From the IMG/VR virus record IMGVR_UViG_3300037189_015369, positions 1-64,000 of that record: a stretch of DNA of 64,000 bases. One strand, 5' to 3'. This DNA comes from a virus. Below are positions 22,992-31,233 of the stretch, piece by piece. A program made the position numbers and the translations under genes. Each line of letters starts with the position of its first letter. Positions within the stretch are counted from its first letter, which is position 1. Under the pieces are notes generated by a model that saw nothing but the letters and a program-made list of their open reading frames with translations, was not told the origin of the DNA and searched no databases.

Positions 22992-23461
22992 TCTTCTACT
23001 CCAAACGTGTCGATATGCGCCAACCGGGCGCAGTAGAATTCTGCGACCATCCCGGCTGCTTTTTGAAACCGCTTGACGATATCCGGGATCACTTGCTCAT
23101 TAAAGACGCGAATGATCACCTTACGAAACTTCGCGATTGCTTCTGGTGTGTAGCCTTCTTCGCGGGCTTTTTCTGCCGCCCGGCGGACATCTTGATTGCC
23201 GTCGAGCTGGACTTGGAGGAAGGCTGGGTTAAGAAATTCAATAATGTGGCCATACGTCTGACGAACTTCGTACGGGTACGTAACGTCAAACACGCCGGGC
23301 CCGGGCCATCGTTCTCCATCGATTATCTCCTCGGATAAATATCTCAGTTTGCCGAGCGTCCACCCGAACGCAGCGGCATCGTCATTTGGGTCAGCCATTA
23401 CAAAAGCTGGTTTTGGACCAGCCGGTGGCTTGTCGAGTTTTGCTTTGCTTTTGCGTGCCAT
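22988..23461 (-). CDS. hypothetical protein, 157 aa
   Basis: I choose ATG 23461 (MARKSKAKLDKPPAGP), because the longer frame would lie inside the long hairpin at 23497-23569. There is no clear ribosome site before it. The protein has a basic start, then AAAFGWTLGKLRYLSEEIIDG, YEVRQTYGHIIEFLNPAFL and a helical C-terminal half. Function unknown. Its leader is the long hairpin, so its expression may depend on that structure. Confidence 0.6.
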   Translation of the reverse strand: MARKSKAKLDKPPAGPKPAFVMADPNDDAAAFGWTLGKLRYLSEEIIDGERWPGPGVFDVTYPYEVRQTYGHIIEFLNPAFLQVQLDGNQDVRRAAEKAREEGYTPEAIAKFRKVIIRVFNEQVIPDIVKRFQKAAGMVAEFYCARLAHIDTFGVEE

Positions 23462-23496
23462 TGTGTAATAGCTAAGGAAAATTGGAAAAGGTTTAG

Positions 23497-23569
23497 TTCT
23501 GACTGCGTAGCCGGGAATCACATCAGCCGTCATAAGACGAATAGATGTGTCCCGACTACACAGTCAGAA
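23497..23569 (-). promoter_or_regulatory. 26-bp hairpin between two small genes
   Basis: Outer arms of 20 bp (23497-23516 and 23550-23569) and inner arms of 6 bp (23519-23524 and 23544-23549) enclose a 19-base loop. Two C/A mismatches on the plus strand become G-U pairs on the minus strand, so the fold suits the leftward transcript. It starts 12 bases after the stop of the gene at 23581 and ends 35 bases before ATG 23461. A T-run (CCTTTTCC) follows a few bases after the stem. It could be a terminator or a leader element. Confidence 0.7.
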
Positions 23570-23580
23570 CACGCCGGAAA

Positions 23581-23955
23581 TTAATCTCCGGCGGTGCAGG
23601 CAAGGTACGCATGATATTGCGCAGTAACCTCAATACGAGGATCGATCTCTTTAAACACTGGCTCATCCTCCATGGATGCCAGTTCACCACGCAGCAATGC
23701 CGCAGTGTACTCGTTGTACAACCGCGCCATATGCCCGCGTAACTTTCGCGTGGTGCGCTTAAGCACACGTTCCCGCAGAAACGCTGCTCGCTCCCAGAAG
23801 TTCGCTAGCCCCGAGATTTCATCTGCGAACTTCTCTGCAGTCCTGTCGAACAAACGATGCGCCTTTTCATCTACGATCTGAAACTCCGGCGCTCGTTTCT
23901 TGCAACGAGTGGTGACTGCTAGGCGGATTTTCTCCGCGGTAGCCGAAAGAGACAT
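23581..23955 (-). CDS. hypothetical helical basic protein, 124 aa
   Basis: The ATG at 23955 has AAGGGAG 7 bases upstream. The protein is nearly all helix: SATAEKIRLAVTTRCKKRAP, FDRTAEKFADEISGLANF, then AAFLRERVLKRTTRKLRGH, rich in Arg and Lys, and ends in a mixed segment. No family is recognised. The ribosome site is embedded in the paired structure described at 23956-24009, so this gene appears to be tightly regulated at translation. Confidence 0.7.
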   Translation of the reverse strand: MSLSATAEKIRLAVTTRCKKRAPEFQIVDEKAHRLFDRTAEKFADEISGLANFWERAAFLRERVLKRTTRKLRGHMARLYNEYTAALLRGELASMEDEPVFKEIDPRIEVTAQYHAYLACTAGD

Positions 23956-24009
23956 GCGTTAACTCCCTTGTAACGCGTGGAAAGGGAGCTACTGATACGA
24001 TACAGTAGC
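23956..24009 (-). promoter_or_regulatory. two-state Shine-Dalgarno leader (possible CsrA target)
   Basis: The ribosome site AAGGGAG (23963-23969) can pair with an upstream CTCCCTT (23982-23988), a 7-bp match that extends to 9 bp with one G-U. Alternatively GCGTTA (23971-23976) pairs with TAACGC (23956-23961) and holds the ribosome site in a nine-base loop. The two folds exclude each other. The loop contains AGGGA, which fits the CsrA core ANGGA. A third hairpin, GCTACTG/CAGTAGC (23988-24009), borders the anti-SD. All pairs are exact on the minus strand. Confidence 0.6.
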
Positions 24010-24055
24010 GACAATAAATATGCCGCGTTTTTGGGAAAAATTTAGCGTCGTCTGG

Positions 24056-24067
24056 AATTCGCGAATT
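24056..24067. promoter_or_regulatory. 12-bp perfect palindrome
   Basis: AATTCGCGAATT is identical on both strands and lies in the AT-rich part of the 288-base untranslated region. It could be an operator for a dimeric regulator. No clear promoter hexamers surround it. Confidence 0.4.
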
Positions 24068-24134
24068 GCGAACATCGTTGCAATTAAACGACTTACGGCG
24101 CAAAGTATCGTGTTCTAGAAAATGGAAAATGCAA

Positions 24135-24213
24135 CCGCCGCCCCGCGCTGACCTAGGGCATGGAGCCCGTTGGCCGCGTGGAACGCAGCCGTTCAGTCAG
24201 CGCAGGGCGGCGG
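24135..24213 (-). ncRNA. candidate three-way-junction RNA
   Basis: An 18-bp closing stem (24135-24152 with 24196-24213) holds two hairpins: 24156-24168 (4-bp stem, five-base loop) and 24172-24190 (8-bp stem, three-base loop). One mismatch in the closing stem and one in the larger hairpin are C/A on the plus strand and become G-U on the minus strand. Both minus-strand loops carry UCC. It starts 31 bases after the stop of the gene at 24244. It is not a tRNA and I cannot match it to a known riboswitch or ribozyme. It may be a leader element, a processed small RNA or a DNA cruciform site. Confidence 0.6.
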
Positions 24214-24243
24214 AAGATCGCAGCCTACACGTGGCAGGTGCGG

Positions 24244-24546
24244 CTAGAACGTGAGCTGTACAGTTTGCCCGCCAGCGTTCACATAGACCACGCGAATTTT
24301 ACTGGCGTCAAGTAACGATTTGAGAAGTGTCTTTTTCTCGGAACTCATTCCGGCAAGGCACGATTTAATTTGCGCCATCGCACTTCGTTGCTTTTCTTGT
24401 TTTTTACGGGCACATGCGCCACACCCGCCAGCCTCAGTGCGGAACAAATCTTTTTTGTTGAACAGGCAGGGAATGCTTTGCGCGTATTCCGGGTTGTTCA
24501 TCATTGAGATAATTGTACTGTCTTCAAGTACTACCATGTCGCGCAT
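24244..24546 (-). CDS. hypothetical protein with CxxC motif, 100 aa
   Basis: GAGG lies 5 bases before the ATG. The N-terminal part (MVVLEDSTIISMMNNPEY) is followed by EAGGCGACARKKQEKQRS, where CGAC may bind metal, then a helix (AMAQIKSCLAGMSSEKKTLLKSLLD) and a final strand pair (IRVVYVNAGGQTVQLTF). Function unknown. It precedes the untranslated region on the transcript. Confidence 0.65.
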   Translation of the reverse strand: MRDMVVLEDSTIISMMNNPEYAQSIPCLFNKKDLFRTEAGGCGACARKKQEKQRSAMAQIKSCLAGMSSEKKTLLKSLLDASKIRVVYVNAGGQTVQLTF

Positions 24547-24553
24547 AATAACC

Positions 24554-25081
24554 TCACGGTGAAACTGGCGCAGGACCGATCCATACCGCGCCGCCGGGCA
24601 GCAGGTGGTCTGCCGTGTCTAGCGTGCTCTTAAGCCGCTGAACATCCTCGACAACGTTTTCAATAAATTCTTTAACTTCGGATCGCGACCTGAGCAGCAC
24701 GTCTACGTAATTCAACCGGAACCACGCCGGACGGTCATTTGGAATCGGATCGTCTTCGGGATACTCTTCCAGATCCGTCGGCGAACAGACGTGGTCAAAT
24801 GCGCCTACGCGGGCTTCGGCGCCCGGCTTGAGGGGCAGCAGTTGATAGGCGAAGATTTTATCGGACATGTCTACGGGATCGCTCGCTGTAATGCGCACCC
24901 GAATGCCGTCTGTCGAATGGAAGTTGTAACGACTCACGCTCCATGTCAGTTTTACACGGCGACTGCTGGTAGACGGCGGCGGAGGATTTAACTCCGGCGT
25001 ATAAAAATTGAGTCCCAGCGTATCCGGCAAATTGATAATTGGGTCAAGTGGGTCTGGTTCGCAACTTGAGCAGTTTGACAT
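24554..25081 (-). CDS. hypothetical virion-like protein, 175 aa
   Basis: AAGGA lies upstream of the ATG. The N-terminus is Cys/Pro-rich (CSSCEPDPLDPIINLPD), then come beta strands (RRVKLTWSVSRYNFHSTDG; IRVRITASDPVDMSD) and a helical segment (VKEFIENVVEDVQRLKSTLD). The strand-rich middle and place beside the fibre genes suggest a virion part, but this is an inference. Confidence 0.65.
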   Translation of the reverse strand: MSNCSSCEPDPLDPIINLPDTLGLNFYTPELNPPPPSTSSRRVKLTWSVSRYNFHSTDGIRVRITASDPVDMSDKIFAYQLLPLKPGAEARVGAFDHVCSPTDLEEYPEDDPIPNDRPAWFRLNYVDVLLRSRSEVKEFIENVVEDVQRLKSTLDTADHLLPGGAVWIGPAPVSP

Positions 25082-25084
25082 GAC

Positions 25085-25363
25085 TTATCCTTGTAGAGGC
25101 AAGACGCGCGCAGTGATGTTTACAGGCCCCGGGGTTGTCGAACGCACATAGGCCAGCGCCAAACCCTCGTCGTCTGTGATCCCCGGTTGTGTGATTTGTA
25201 CGGTGTTGACGTCCGCTATGATTTCAGCCTGTCGCCCTGCTACCGGCCGATCCCAAGGATCTCGTAGTCTGATTTTGATGACAGCGGCGTGCGTACCGTC
25301 GGCCAACACATGCGGTTTTGCGCCGTGCAAAAGTTTTGAACGTTCTGGGCTGACGCAACTCAT
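25085..25363 (-). CDS. Ig-like (Big_1/invasin-type) domain protein
   Basis: The 92-aa protein is essentially one Ig-like domain: VLADGTHAAVIKIRLRDPWD, then PVAGRQAEIIAD, and ITDDEGLALAYVRSTTPGPVNITARV. The ADGT-x-x-x-V-x-V-x-L-D pattern and T/D-x-x-G-x-A-x-x-x-x-S-T ending are typical of Big_1 domains. These often sit on virion surfaces and can bind sugars on cells. The ATG overlaps the upstream stop as ATGA, so it is made with its neighbour. Confidence 0.8.
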   Translation of the reverse strand: MSCVSPERSKLLHGAKPHVLADGTHAAVIKIRLRDPWDRPVAGRQAEIIADVNTVQITQPGITDDEGLALAYVRSTTPGPVNITARVLPLQG

Positions 25364-25728
25364 GGAAACGTGTGCCTCTGGGGCGCGGAGCCGTCTGGGG
25401 GCGAGTAATATATTGTAACGCCAGTCGTTTCAATGTTAGGCGTTTTGGCTACAAATTGAATAAATTGCCGCATTGTTTCTTGGTCGTTTTCTTTGGCGTG
25501 CAGCAGTGCTTCGATAAATGCCGTCATGCACGGAGAAAGAACATTGTTGTCGGCGCGGCATCGGCAACCGCGTTCGCTGGCTGATTTGTCGTAGGCGGCG
25601 CGACAGGCTTCAAACTGTGGTTGAAGATTTGCTAGTCCGGGAACAGCGTCAAAAAACGGCTGCTGTTGTGCAAACTGCATAATGTTATCGCGGCTGATTG
25701 AAATCATGCGTGTAATACGCTGCGTCAT
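25360..25728 (-). CDS. hypothetical protein, 122 aa
   Basis: GAGGA lies 6 bases before the ATG. A helical N-terminal part (ISRDNIMQFAQQQPFFDAVPGL) is followed by ACRAAYDKSASERGCRCRAD and an acidic helix. The C-terminal strand (ETTGVTIYYSPPDGS) comes just before the Ig-like gene. The 53 bases upstream hold a TGCGATCGCA palindrome (25747-25756) but no gene. Role unknown. Confidence 0.65.
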   Translation of the reverse strand: MTQRITRMISISRDNIMQFAQQQPFFDAVPGLANLQPQFEACRAAYDKSASERGCRCRADNNVLSPCMTAFIEALLHAKENDQETMRQFIQFVAKTPNIETTGVTIYYSPPDGSAPQRHTFP

Positions 25729-25781
25729 AGATAGTCCTCGCGTAAGTGCGATCGCATTCTAGCCGTGTATTAAAAACAACG

Positions 25782-26684
25782 CTACGCTAACGCCGCCGCT
25801 TTTATGGCGGCTCGTAGTGTCGCGTTAGTTTGAATTGCGGCAATAAGCTGCGCGATAGTCAGTTCACCTTGCGGACCTGTGGGGCCGGTTGGCCCTACGT
25901 TGCCGCACGGGCCTGTAGCGCCCGTATGACCGACACCTGACGCGCCTGTTGCGCCGTAGGGTCCGGTAGGTCCAGCTGGTCCGCGCGGACCTGTGGCGCC
26001 ACGCGCACCTGTAGATCCTGTATCGCCTTTTGAGCCTCTGGAGCCCGCCGGCCCAGATGGTCCTTGCGGCCCCTGTCCGCCGACCGAGCCGGCAACGCCT
26101 TGCGGCCCCATTAAACCCTGCGGGCCAATTAAACCTTGTAGCCCCTGTGCGCCCTGCAGTCCGCGGTCTCCTTTCGGGCCGGTGGCTCCGCGCGGCCCTG
26201 TGGCCCCTGTAGCCCCGTTAACGCCCGTAATACCTCTGGGCCCTGTCGGGCCAGTCGCGCCTTTTGGGCCCGTTATACCGTTCGCGCCGGCCTTGCCTTG
26301 CGGCCCGGTAGCCCCCGTCGCGCCTTTGACCCCGGTTGCGCCGGTGGCTCCTTTTAAACCTGTTGCGCCGGTAGCCCCGGCGACACCTGTAGCGCCTGTC
26401 GCGCCTACCGGCCCCGTCGCGCCTTTCGCTCCAGTAGCACCTGTTTTTCCTTGTGGACCGCTAACACCAGTGGCGCCTTTAGGGCCAGTCATGCCTACAT
26501 TGCCCTGCGCGCCTTGCGGTCCGCGGGCGCCAGCTGGCCCGGCAGGACCTTGCGGGCCGTCATTTCCTTGTGGGCCTTGTGGGCCAGCTGGACAGACGCC
26601 ACAGCCGCCGCCGCTGTCGGCCATTGTGATGCCGTCGTACGGCACCATCTCGACTGGCGCGTCGTTATTTAATGGGTCGGTCAT
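25782..26684 (-). CDS. collagen-like fibre protein, 300 aa
   Basis: After a short head with GGCGVCPAG, residues from about 32 to 275 are unbroken Gly-X-Y triplets (for example [33 protein letters not shown]), which form a collagen triple helix, so the protein should be a trimer. The last 25 residues ([22 protein letters not shown]) form a helix similar to the end of the next gene's product, probably a trimerisation or binding tip. Start ATG 26684 has no strong ribosome site and is probably coupled to the fibre gene at 26691. Confidence 0.88.
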   Translation of the reverse strand: MTDPLNNDAPVEMVPYDGITMADSGGGCGVCPAGPQGPQGNDGPQGPAGPAGARGPQGAQGNVGMTGPKGATGVSGPQGKTGATGAKGATGPVGATGATGVAGATGATGLKGATGATGVKGATGATGPQGKAGANGITGPKGATGPTGPRGITGVNGATGATGPRGATGPKGDRGLQGAQGLQGLIGPQGLMGPQGVAGSVGGQGPQGPSGPAGSRGSKGDTGSTGARGATGPRGPAGPTGPYGATGASGVGHTGATGPCGNVGPTGPTGPQGELTIAQLIAAIQTNATLRAAIKAAALA

Positions 26685-26690
26685 GGTGGT

Positions 26691-29600
26691 TTAGTTATTT
26701 AAAACGGCGCGGACAGCGTTACGCAGGTTCGTGTTTGTATTCAATTGCGCGATAAACTCGTTTAAAAACGCGCCCGAGCGGACTAACTCGGCAATATTGA
26801 TGTTAATGTTTCCGTTAATCGCCGACGTGGTTGCTGTAATTGTGCCGCTACCCACGGCAGATGGTGTAAATGTAATTGTACCACCGGCGGGTATTACTCC
26901 GGTTGCACCTTGCGGACCCGCTGCGCCTGTAGCGCCAACATTGCCACACGGCCCTGTCGCACCTTCTGGACCCGTCGCTCCGGCGGTACCAGTGGCCCCC
27001 TGCGGGCCAGTAACGCCGCGTGGGCCTGCAACACCTGTTGCGCCGGCAACGCCTGTGGCGCCCTGTAAACCGCGTTGGCCGGTTGTTCCCGCCGGTCCTT
27101 GTGGTCCCGTAGCGCCTTGAATACCTGTTGCGCCGATTTGACCGTTTTGACCGTTTTGACCGCTTGGCCCAGTTGCTCCGCGCGGGCCAGTAGCACCAGC
27201 CACGCCGGTTGAGCCTGTATCGCCCTTTGGGCCGGTGGCGCCGCGCAAACCCTGCGCGCCTGTAACACCACGCGGTCCGGTTGGGCCAACCGGGCCTGTA
27301 ATACCGCGCGGGCCGGTAGCGCCAGCTGCGCCCGTAGCACCAGCAGAACCAGCAGCGCCAGCAGCACCCGCAGCGCCAGCTGGGCCAGTTACGCCGGTCG
27401 CACCACGAGCACCTGATACTCCAGCGGCTCCAGCAGGGCCGACTGGACCAGTTGAGCCTGTATCGCCCTTGGGGCCCACAGGACCTATTGGGCCGGTTAC
27501 ACCGCGGGGACCGATCGGGCCTGTTACGCCTTTTTCGCCTTTGTCGCCCTTCTGGCCTTTCGCGCCAGTGGGTCCGGTATTGCCTGTATCGCCTTTGGCG
27601 CCGGCGGGACCTTGCGGGCCAGATTGACCGGGATCGCCTGTGCAACCAGTCGGACCCATCTCGCCTTGAGGCCCGATAATACTTGCACCCGGAAGACCCT
27701 GCGGCCCGATGTCGCCGTTCTCGCCTTTCTCGCCTTTCTCGCCTTTCTCGCCTTTCTCGCCTCTGTCGCCCTGATTGCCTTGCATGCCGCCAAAGCCTGC
27801 AGGGCCGCGCGGGCCTGCAGGACCAGCCGGACCTTGTGGCCCGCCGGCGCCGGCGGGACCTTGCGGACCCTGTACGCCCGGTTCACCTTTTTCGCCTTGC
27901 GGCCCCTGTTGACCGACGCCGTCTTCACCCGGCTCACCCGGTTCTCCTTTGTCTCCCTTGTCGCCCTTCTCGCATGATCCGCTTCCACCGCCGCCGCTGC
28001 CACTGCCGCTGCCACTGCTCGTTGCAGGGCACTCGGTTGTGTTTAAGTCAATGTTGATGGTGAGCTGACCTGTTTCCGTATCAACTTCAATGCTGCCGGT
28101 TCCGACACCGCTGGGTTTGATATTAACCGTGCCGCCCGAGATACCTGTCGGGATGTATGCATATCCTTGCACTTCATATTTGCACGTAGTTGTCTCAACG
28201 ATGTCGACATGTATTTCCGGTGTGCCGCCGCCGTACGGTCGCATCTCCAAACTGGCGCCCGTAAACTCTGGTACGCACGGTACGGGTACGCCGATAGTTA
28301 ACTCAATGTCGTACGTACATACGCCCGGCTCGTCACCGCTACTGCCGCCTACCTGTGACGGCGTGACGTAACCGTAACCATACGGATACTCAGATTCGAC
28401 AACATCAATGTTGACCTCTATCTGCGGGCACGGTTGCGGCGGGCATTTAGGGATCCAGATGTACGGCGTTATTTTGAATTCGCATAGATCGAGCTGTTCA
28501 ACAAGAATCTCTGCGCGCGGTTCTATGCCGCAACCAGTAAGAGCAATTCCCTCGCCGCCTTGAATTTTCGGGATGCACGGCTTCGGGATGCCGATATAAA
28601 ACGGTATGACTACGTCGCAGTAGTAACCCTCGTCAAAATTGAATATCGGGGAACTGGCGAACGCATACGGATCTGCCTGTGGTGGCAGAACGCGCATATC
28701 AACCATCATGGAGACAGTCGTGCACGGCGGCTTTGGAATCTGAATATCGATTTCAAAGTCAATCTCGTAGCAGCAAACCGGCGGATCATTTGTGCCGCGC
28801 TTTTCGTCGTATTCCGGGCATTTTTGAATTTCAAACTTGAACTTAGGTGGCACGTCATAGCCAACCTGATGTTCAAGGTTTTTGACGCGTACTGTCGTGC
28901 ACGGCGGCCGAGGTTGCGGAACGTCAACGTGGATATCAAATAGAAATGTGCATGACCCCGGATCATTACACGTAGCCGGGGTTGTAGTTGCAATAAGATT
29001 GAAAAAACTCGGCGTATTGTTGAGCCGACCAGCCGGGCCATCTTTGTAATGGCTGTTGACGGTCATGAACTTCATCAACGTCGGGCATTTTGGTCGCGGA
29101 ATCGGAATAACTAGATCTAGGTAGACATTGAAATCGCATGTCTCTGGTTGATCGCAGCCCGAGGCCGGCGTCACTTCCGTGACAATTTCAAATTTAGACG
29201 ACCCGCTTACACACGTAGTGCCGGTGTAACCAACTTTCTGGGTAAACGATTTTTTTGTAATTTTTATGCATGGTGGCGGCGGAATTGGCACCACAATTTC
29301 AAGATCGATATCAAAATCACACTGGTCTGGTGTGTTGCAATTACCGGGCGTAATAGTCGAGGTAATTTCAAACTTGTTCGATTTGCCCTGCACGCATGTC
29401 GAGTCAGCGTAACCACTCGTGACCTCAAACGAATTAACGTTGATATTTGGGCACGCTGGTTTTGGAATCGGAATTGAAAGCGTCAGATCAAAATCAAATT
29501 CGCACTGATCGGGCGTATTGCACCCACCCGGGATTGAGCGCGATGTGATGGTGAAAGATGAGTCACCGCCCGCGCCGCACGTCGGGTCGTCATAGCCGAC

Positions 29601-31232
29601 CGCAAGCTTGAACGTCGGCGAATTAAGAATTGGGCATGGCGTTCGCGGGATCGGTACAACAATTTCAAGATCAACATTAAACTCACACTGTCCCGGGTCG
29701 TCGCACGAGCCCGCGGTGTGGCTTGTTGTAATCTCAAATTTTGAACCACCTTGCGCGCACGTTTGATCGGCGTAACCTGTTGTGATTTTAAATGTTGGCG
29801 AATTGATGATTGGGCATGGCGGACGCGGAATTGGAATATTGATCTCTAACTCAACGTCAAATTCGCACTGGTCGGGTGTCTTGCAGTCGCCGGGCGTGTG
29901 CTTAGGCGTGATAGTGAACTTTGAATCAGGCTGCGTGCAGTTCTGATCGTTGTAGCCGGTTTTTACAGTCAGTGCAGGTGAGTTGATGATCGGGCATGGC
30001 GGCCGTGGAATTGGGATATTGATTTCAAGATTAACGTCAAACTCGCACTGATCCGGCGTGTTGCAGTCGCCGGCCGTATGTTTTGTTGTGATCGTGAAAA
30101 TCGAATCTGGCGGCACACAGGTTTGATCGTCAAAGCCGGTGTTCACTACAAACGTTGGCGAGTTGATGATCGGGCAGGGCGGTCGCGGAATTGGGATGAC
30201 GATTTCTAAGTCAAAATTAAATTCGCACTGGTCGGCGTTATTGCAGTCACCGGGTATAACGCGCGTTGTGATTTCAAACCGGTTCTCGCCCGTGATGCAC
30301 GACGAGTCGTCATAACCGGAGGTAACTTTTAATACTGGCGGGTTGAGCGTCGGACACGGCGGGCGCGGTATTGGAATGGCAATCTGCAGGTCAACGTCAA
30401 ATTCACATCGCGCGGGCGTATTGCAGTCGCCCGGTATTTCGCGGCTGGTGATATTGAAGTAGTTCTGTTTGCCCAACAAGCAATCGCCGTCCGAGTAACC
30501 ACTGTCGACGGTAAAGTTTGTCAGGTTAATAAGCGGGCACGGCGGCCGAGGAATTGGCACCGCAATTTCAAGCTCTATTTCAAACCGGCACTGATCAGCG
30601 GTGTCGCAATCGCCGGCCGTGATTACCGGCGTTAACGTGAATTTGTTTTGCGCGTCCGTCATGCACGAGGAATCGGCATACCCAGAATTGACGGCAAAAT
30701 TAGTAATGACGATTTGCGGGCACGGCGGTTTCGGCACCGGGATCTTTAGATCCAAATCAATGACAAATTCGCAGCTGTCTGGCGTGGTACAATCGCCGGG
30801 CGTGATAATTGGTGTGATGCGTATTTCGCTGGTTTGCGTGACGCAATCCTGATAACCGACTTCCAAACCAAACTCGCCGGCGGTAAGCGTGCTGCACGGT
30901 ATGCGCGGAACAGGAATGTTCAGGTCGAGCGTGACTTCGTATTTACACGGATCGATATCTGTTTGTTCAATCTTGAGCTCGTTTTTAGCGGAGTCGCACG
31001 CGCCTGTTCCGCTGGTATCTACAAAGTTGACGCCCAGCGTCGTCACTGCCGAGAAGTCTGGGCAGCGAATGCCCACTTCGGTCGGCGGCTCGCGCGGGAT
31101 GATCGGCGCCTGACAGCCGTAGATCGGCGGCGGCAGCGGCGCAATCTCGCACACCGACGAAATAAAATCGAAATCCGCTTTTGGTACGGGTTCGATCGGG
31201 CACTGCGAGTCTTTGAAAAGATTTTCAGCCAT
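26691..31232 (-). CDS. giant fibre: Cys-rich tandem repeats plus collagen-like shaft
   Basis: A 1513-aa protein in three parts. Residues about 57-1030 hold some 17 diverged repeats of roughly 58 residues. A good copy opens CPIINSPTF, continues with TTGYADQTC and [10 protein letters not shown], and closes IPIPRPP, with three or four Cys each. After a Ser/Gly linker, residues about 1086-1446 are Gly-X-Y collagen triplets. The end (about 1447-1513) has [16 protein letters not shown] and a helix [14 protein letters not shown]. It is likely a long trimeric virion fibre, with the repeat part stabilised by disulfides. The ATG follows the upstream stop by one base. Confidence 0.85.
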   Translation of the reverse strand: MAENLFKDSQCPIEPVPKADFDFISSVCEIAPLPPPIYGCQAPIIPREPPTEVGIRCPDFSAVTTLGVNFVDTSGTGACDSAKNELKIEQTDIDPCKYEVTLDLNIPVPRIPCSTLTAGEFGLEVGYQDCVTQTSEIRITPIITPGDCTTPDSCEFVIDLDLKIPVPKPPCPQIVITNFAVNSGYADSSCMTDAQNKFTLTPVITAGDCDTADQCRFEIELEIAVPIPRPPCPLINLTNFTVDSGYSDGDCLLGKQNYFNITSREIPGDCNTPARCEFDVDLQIAIPIPRPPCPTLNPPVLKVTSGYDDSSCITGENRFEITTRVIPGDCNNADQCEFNFDLEIVIPIPRPPCPIINSPTFVVNTGFDDQTCVPPDSIFTITTKHTAGDCNTPDQCEFDVNLEINIPIPRPPCPIINSPALTVKTGYNDQNCTQPDSKFTITPKHTPGDCKTPDQCEFDVELEINIPIPRPPCPIINSPTFKITTGYADQTCAQGGSKFEITTSHTAGSCDDPGQCEFNVDLEIVVPIPRTPCPILNSPTFKLAVGYDDPTCGAGGDSSFTITSRSIPGGCNTPDQCEFDFDLTLSIPIPKPACPNINVNSFEVTSGYADSTCVQGKSNKFEITSTITPGNCNTPDQCDFDIDLEIVVPIPPPPCIKITKKSFTQKVGYTGTTCVSGSSKFEIVTEVTPASGCDQPETCDFNVYLDLVIPIPRPKCPTLMKFMTVNSHYKDGPAGRLNNTPSFFNLIATTTPATCNDPGSCTFLFDIHVDVPQPRPPCTTVRVKNLEHQVGYDVPPKFKFEIQKCPEYDEKRGTNDPPVCCYEIDFEIDIQIPKPPCTTVSMMVDMRVLPPQADPYAFASSPIFNFDEGYYCDVVIPFYIGIPKPCIPKIQGGEGIALTGCGIEPRAEILVEQLDLCEFKITPYIWIPKCPPQPCPQIEVNIDVVESEYPYGYGYVTPSQVGGSSGDEPGVCTYDIELTIGVPVPCVPEFTGASLEMRPYGGGTPEIHVDIVETTTCKYEVQGYAYIPTGISGGTVNIKPSGVGTGSIEVDTETGQLTINIDLNTTECPATSSGSGSGSGGGGSGSCEKGDKGDKGEPGEPGEDGVGQQGPQGEKGEPGVQGPQGPAGAGGPQGPAGPAGPRGPAGFGGMQGNQGDRGEKGEKGEKGEKGENGDIGPQGLPGASIIGPQGEMGPTGCTGDPGQSGPQGPAGAKGDTGNTGPTGAKGQKGDKGEKGVTGPIGPRGVTGPIGPVGPKGDTGSTGPVGPAGAAGVSGARGATGVTGPAGAAGAAGAAGSAGATGAAGATGPRGITGPVGPTGPRGVTGAQGLRGATGPKGDTGSTGVAGATGPRGATGPSGQNGQNGQIGATGIQGATGPQGPAGTTGQRGLQGATGVAGATGVAGPRGVTGPQGATGTAGATGPEGATGPCGNVGATGAAGPQGATGVIPAGGTITFTPSAVGSGTITATTSAINGNININIAELVRSGAFLNEFIAQLNTNTNLRNAVRAVLNN
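27719..27763 (-). repeat. 9-bp tandem repeat inside the collagen region
   Basis: Four exact copies and one near copy of TCTCGCCTT encode Gly-Glu-Lys triplets on the minus strand. Because the unit is nine bases, gain or loss of copies would keep the frame and only change shaft length. Confidence 0.8.
28143..31064 (-). repeat. array of about 17 diverged repeats of 58 residues
   Basis: The array encodes the N-terminal part of the giant fibre. Copies 3 to 10 are closest to each other; copies at both ends are more worn. The IPIPRPPCP-type junction marks each border, which suggests expansion from the centre by unequal recombination. Confidence 0.8.
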
Positions 31233-31233
31233 G

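Noticed and set aside
23989-24075. Possible 28-codon leader peptide on the minus strand ending next to the anti-SD arm
   Set aside because: Its stop is well placed for attenuation, but no ribosome site precedes the ATG, so I do not list it as a gene.
23867-24103. 78-codon minus frame across the regulatory gap
   Set aside because: It overlaps the start of the 124-aa gene in another frame, has no ribosome site and destroys the logic of the paired leader.
24135-24213. Reading the three-way junction as a plus-strand CsrB-like sponge with GGA loops
   Set aside because: The plus-strand loops do show GGA, but the plus strand has C/A mismatches in the closing stem and the larger hairpin where the minus strand has G-U, so the minus strand is favoured.
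25993-26694. Long plus-strand Pro-rich frame (233 codons)
   Set aside because: It is the antisense image of the Gly-X-Y collagen codons, which turn into Pro-rich repeats on the other strand. No ribosome site fits.
27719-27763. Short tandem repeats as a CRISPR array
   Set aside because: The units are 9 bp with no spacers and lie within the collagen reading frame.
25782-31232. Collagen-like sequence as eukaryotic contamination
   Set aside because: The genes have phage-type coupled starts, no introns, and are joined to baseplate genes; collagen-like fibres are known in phages.
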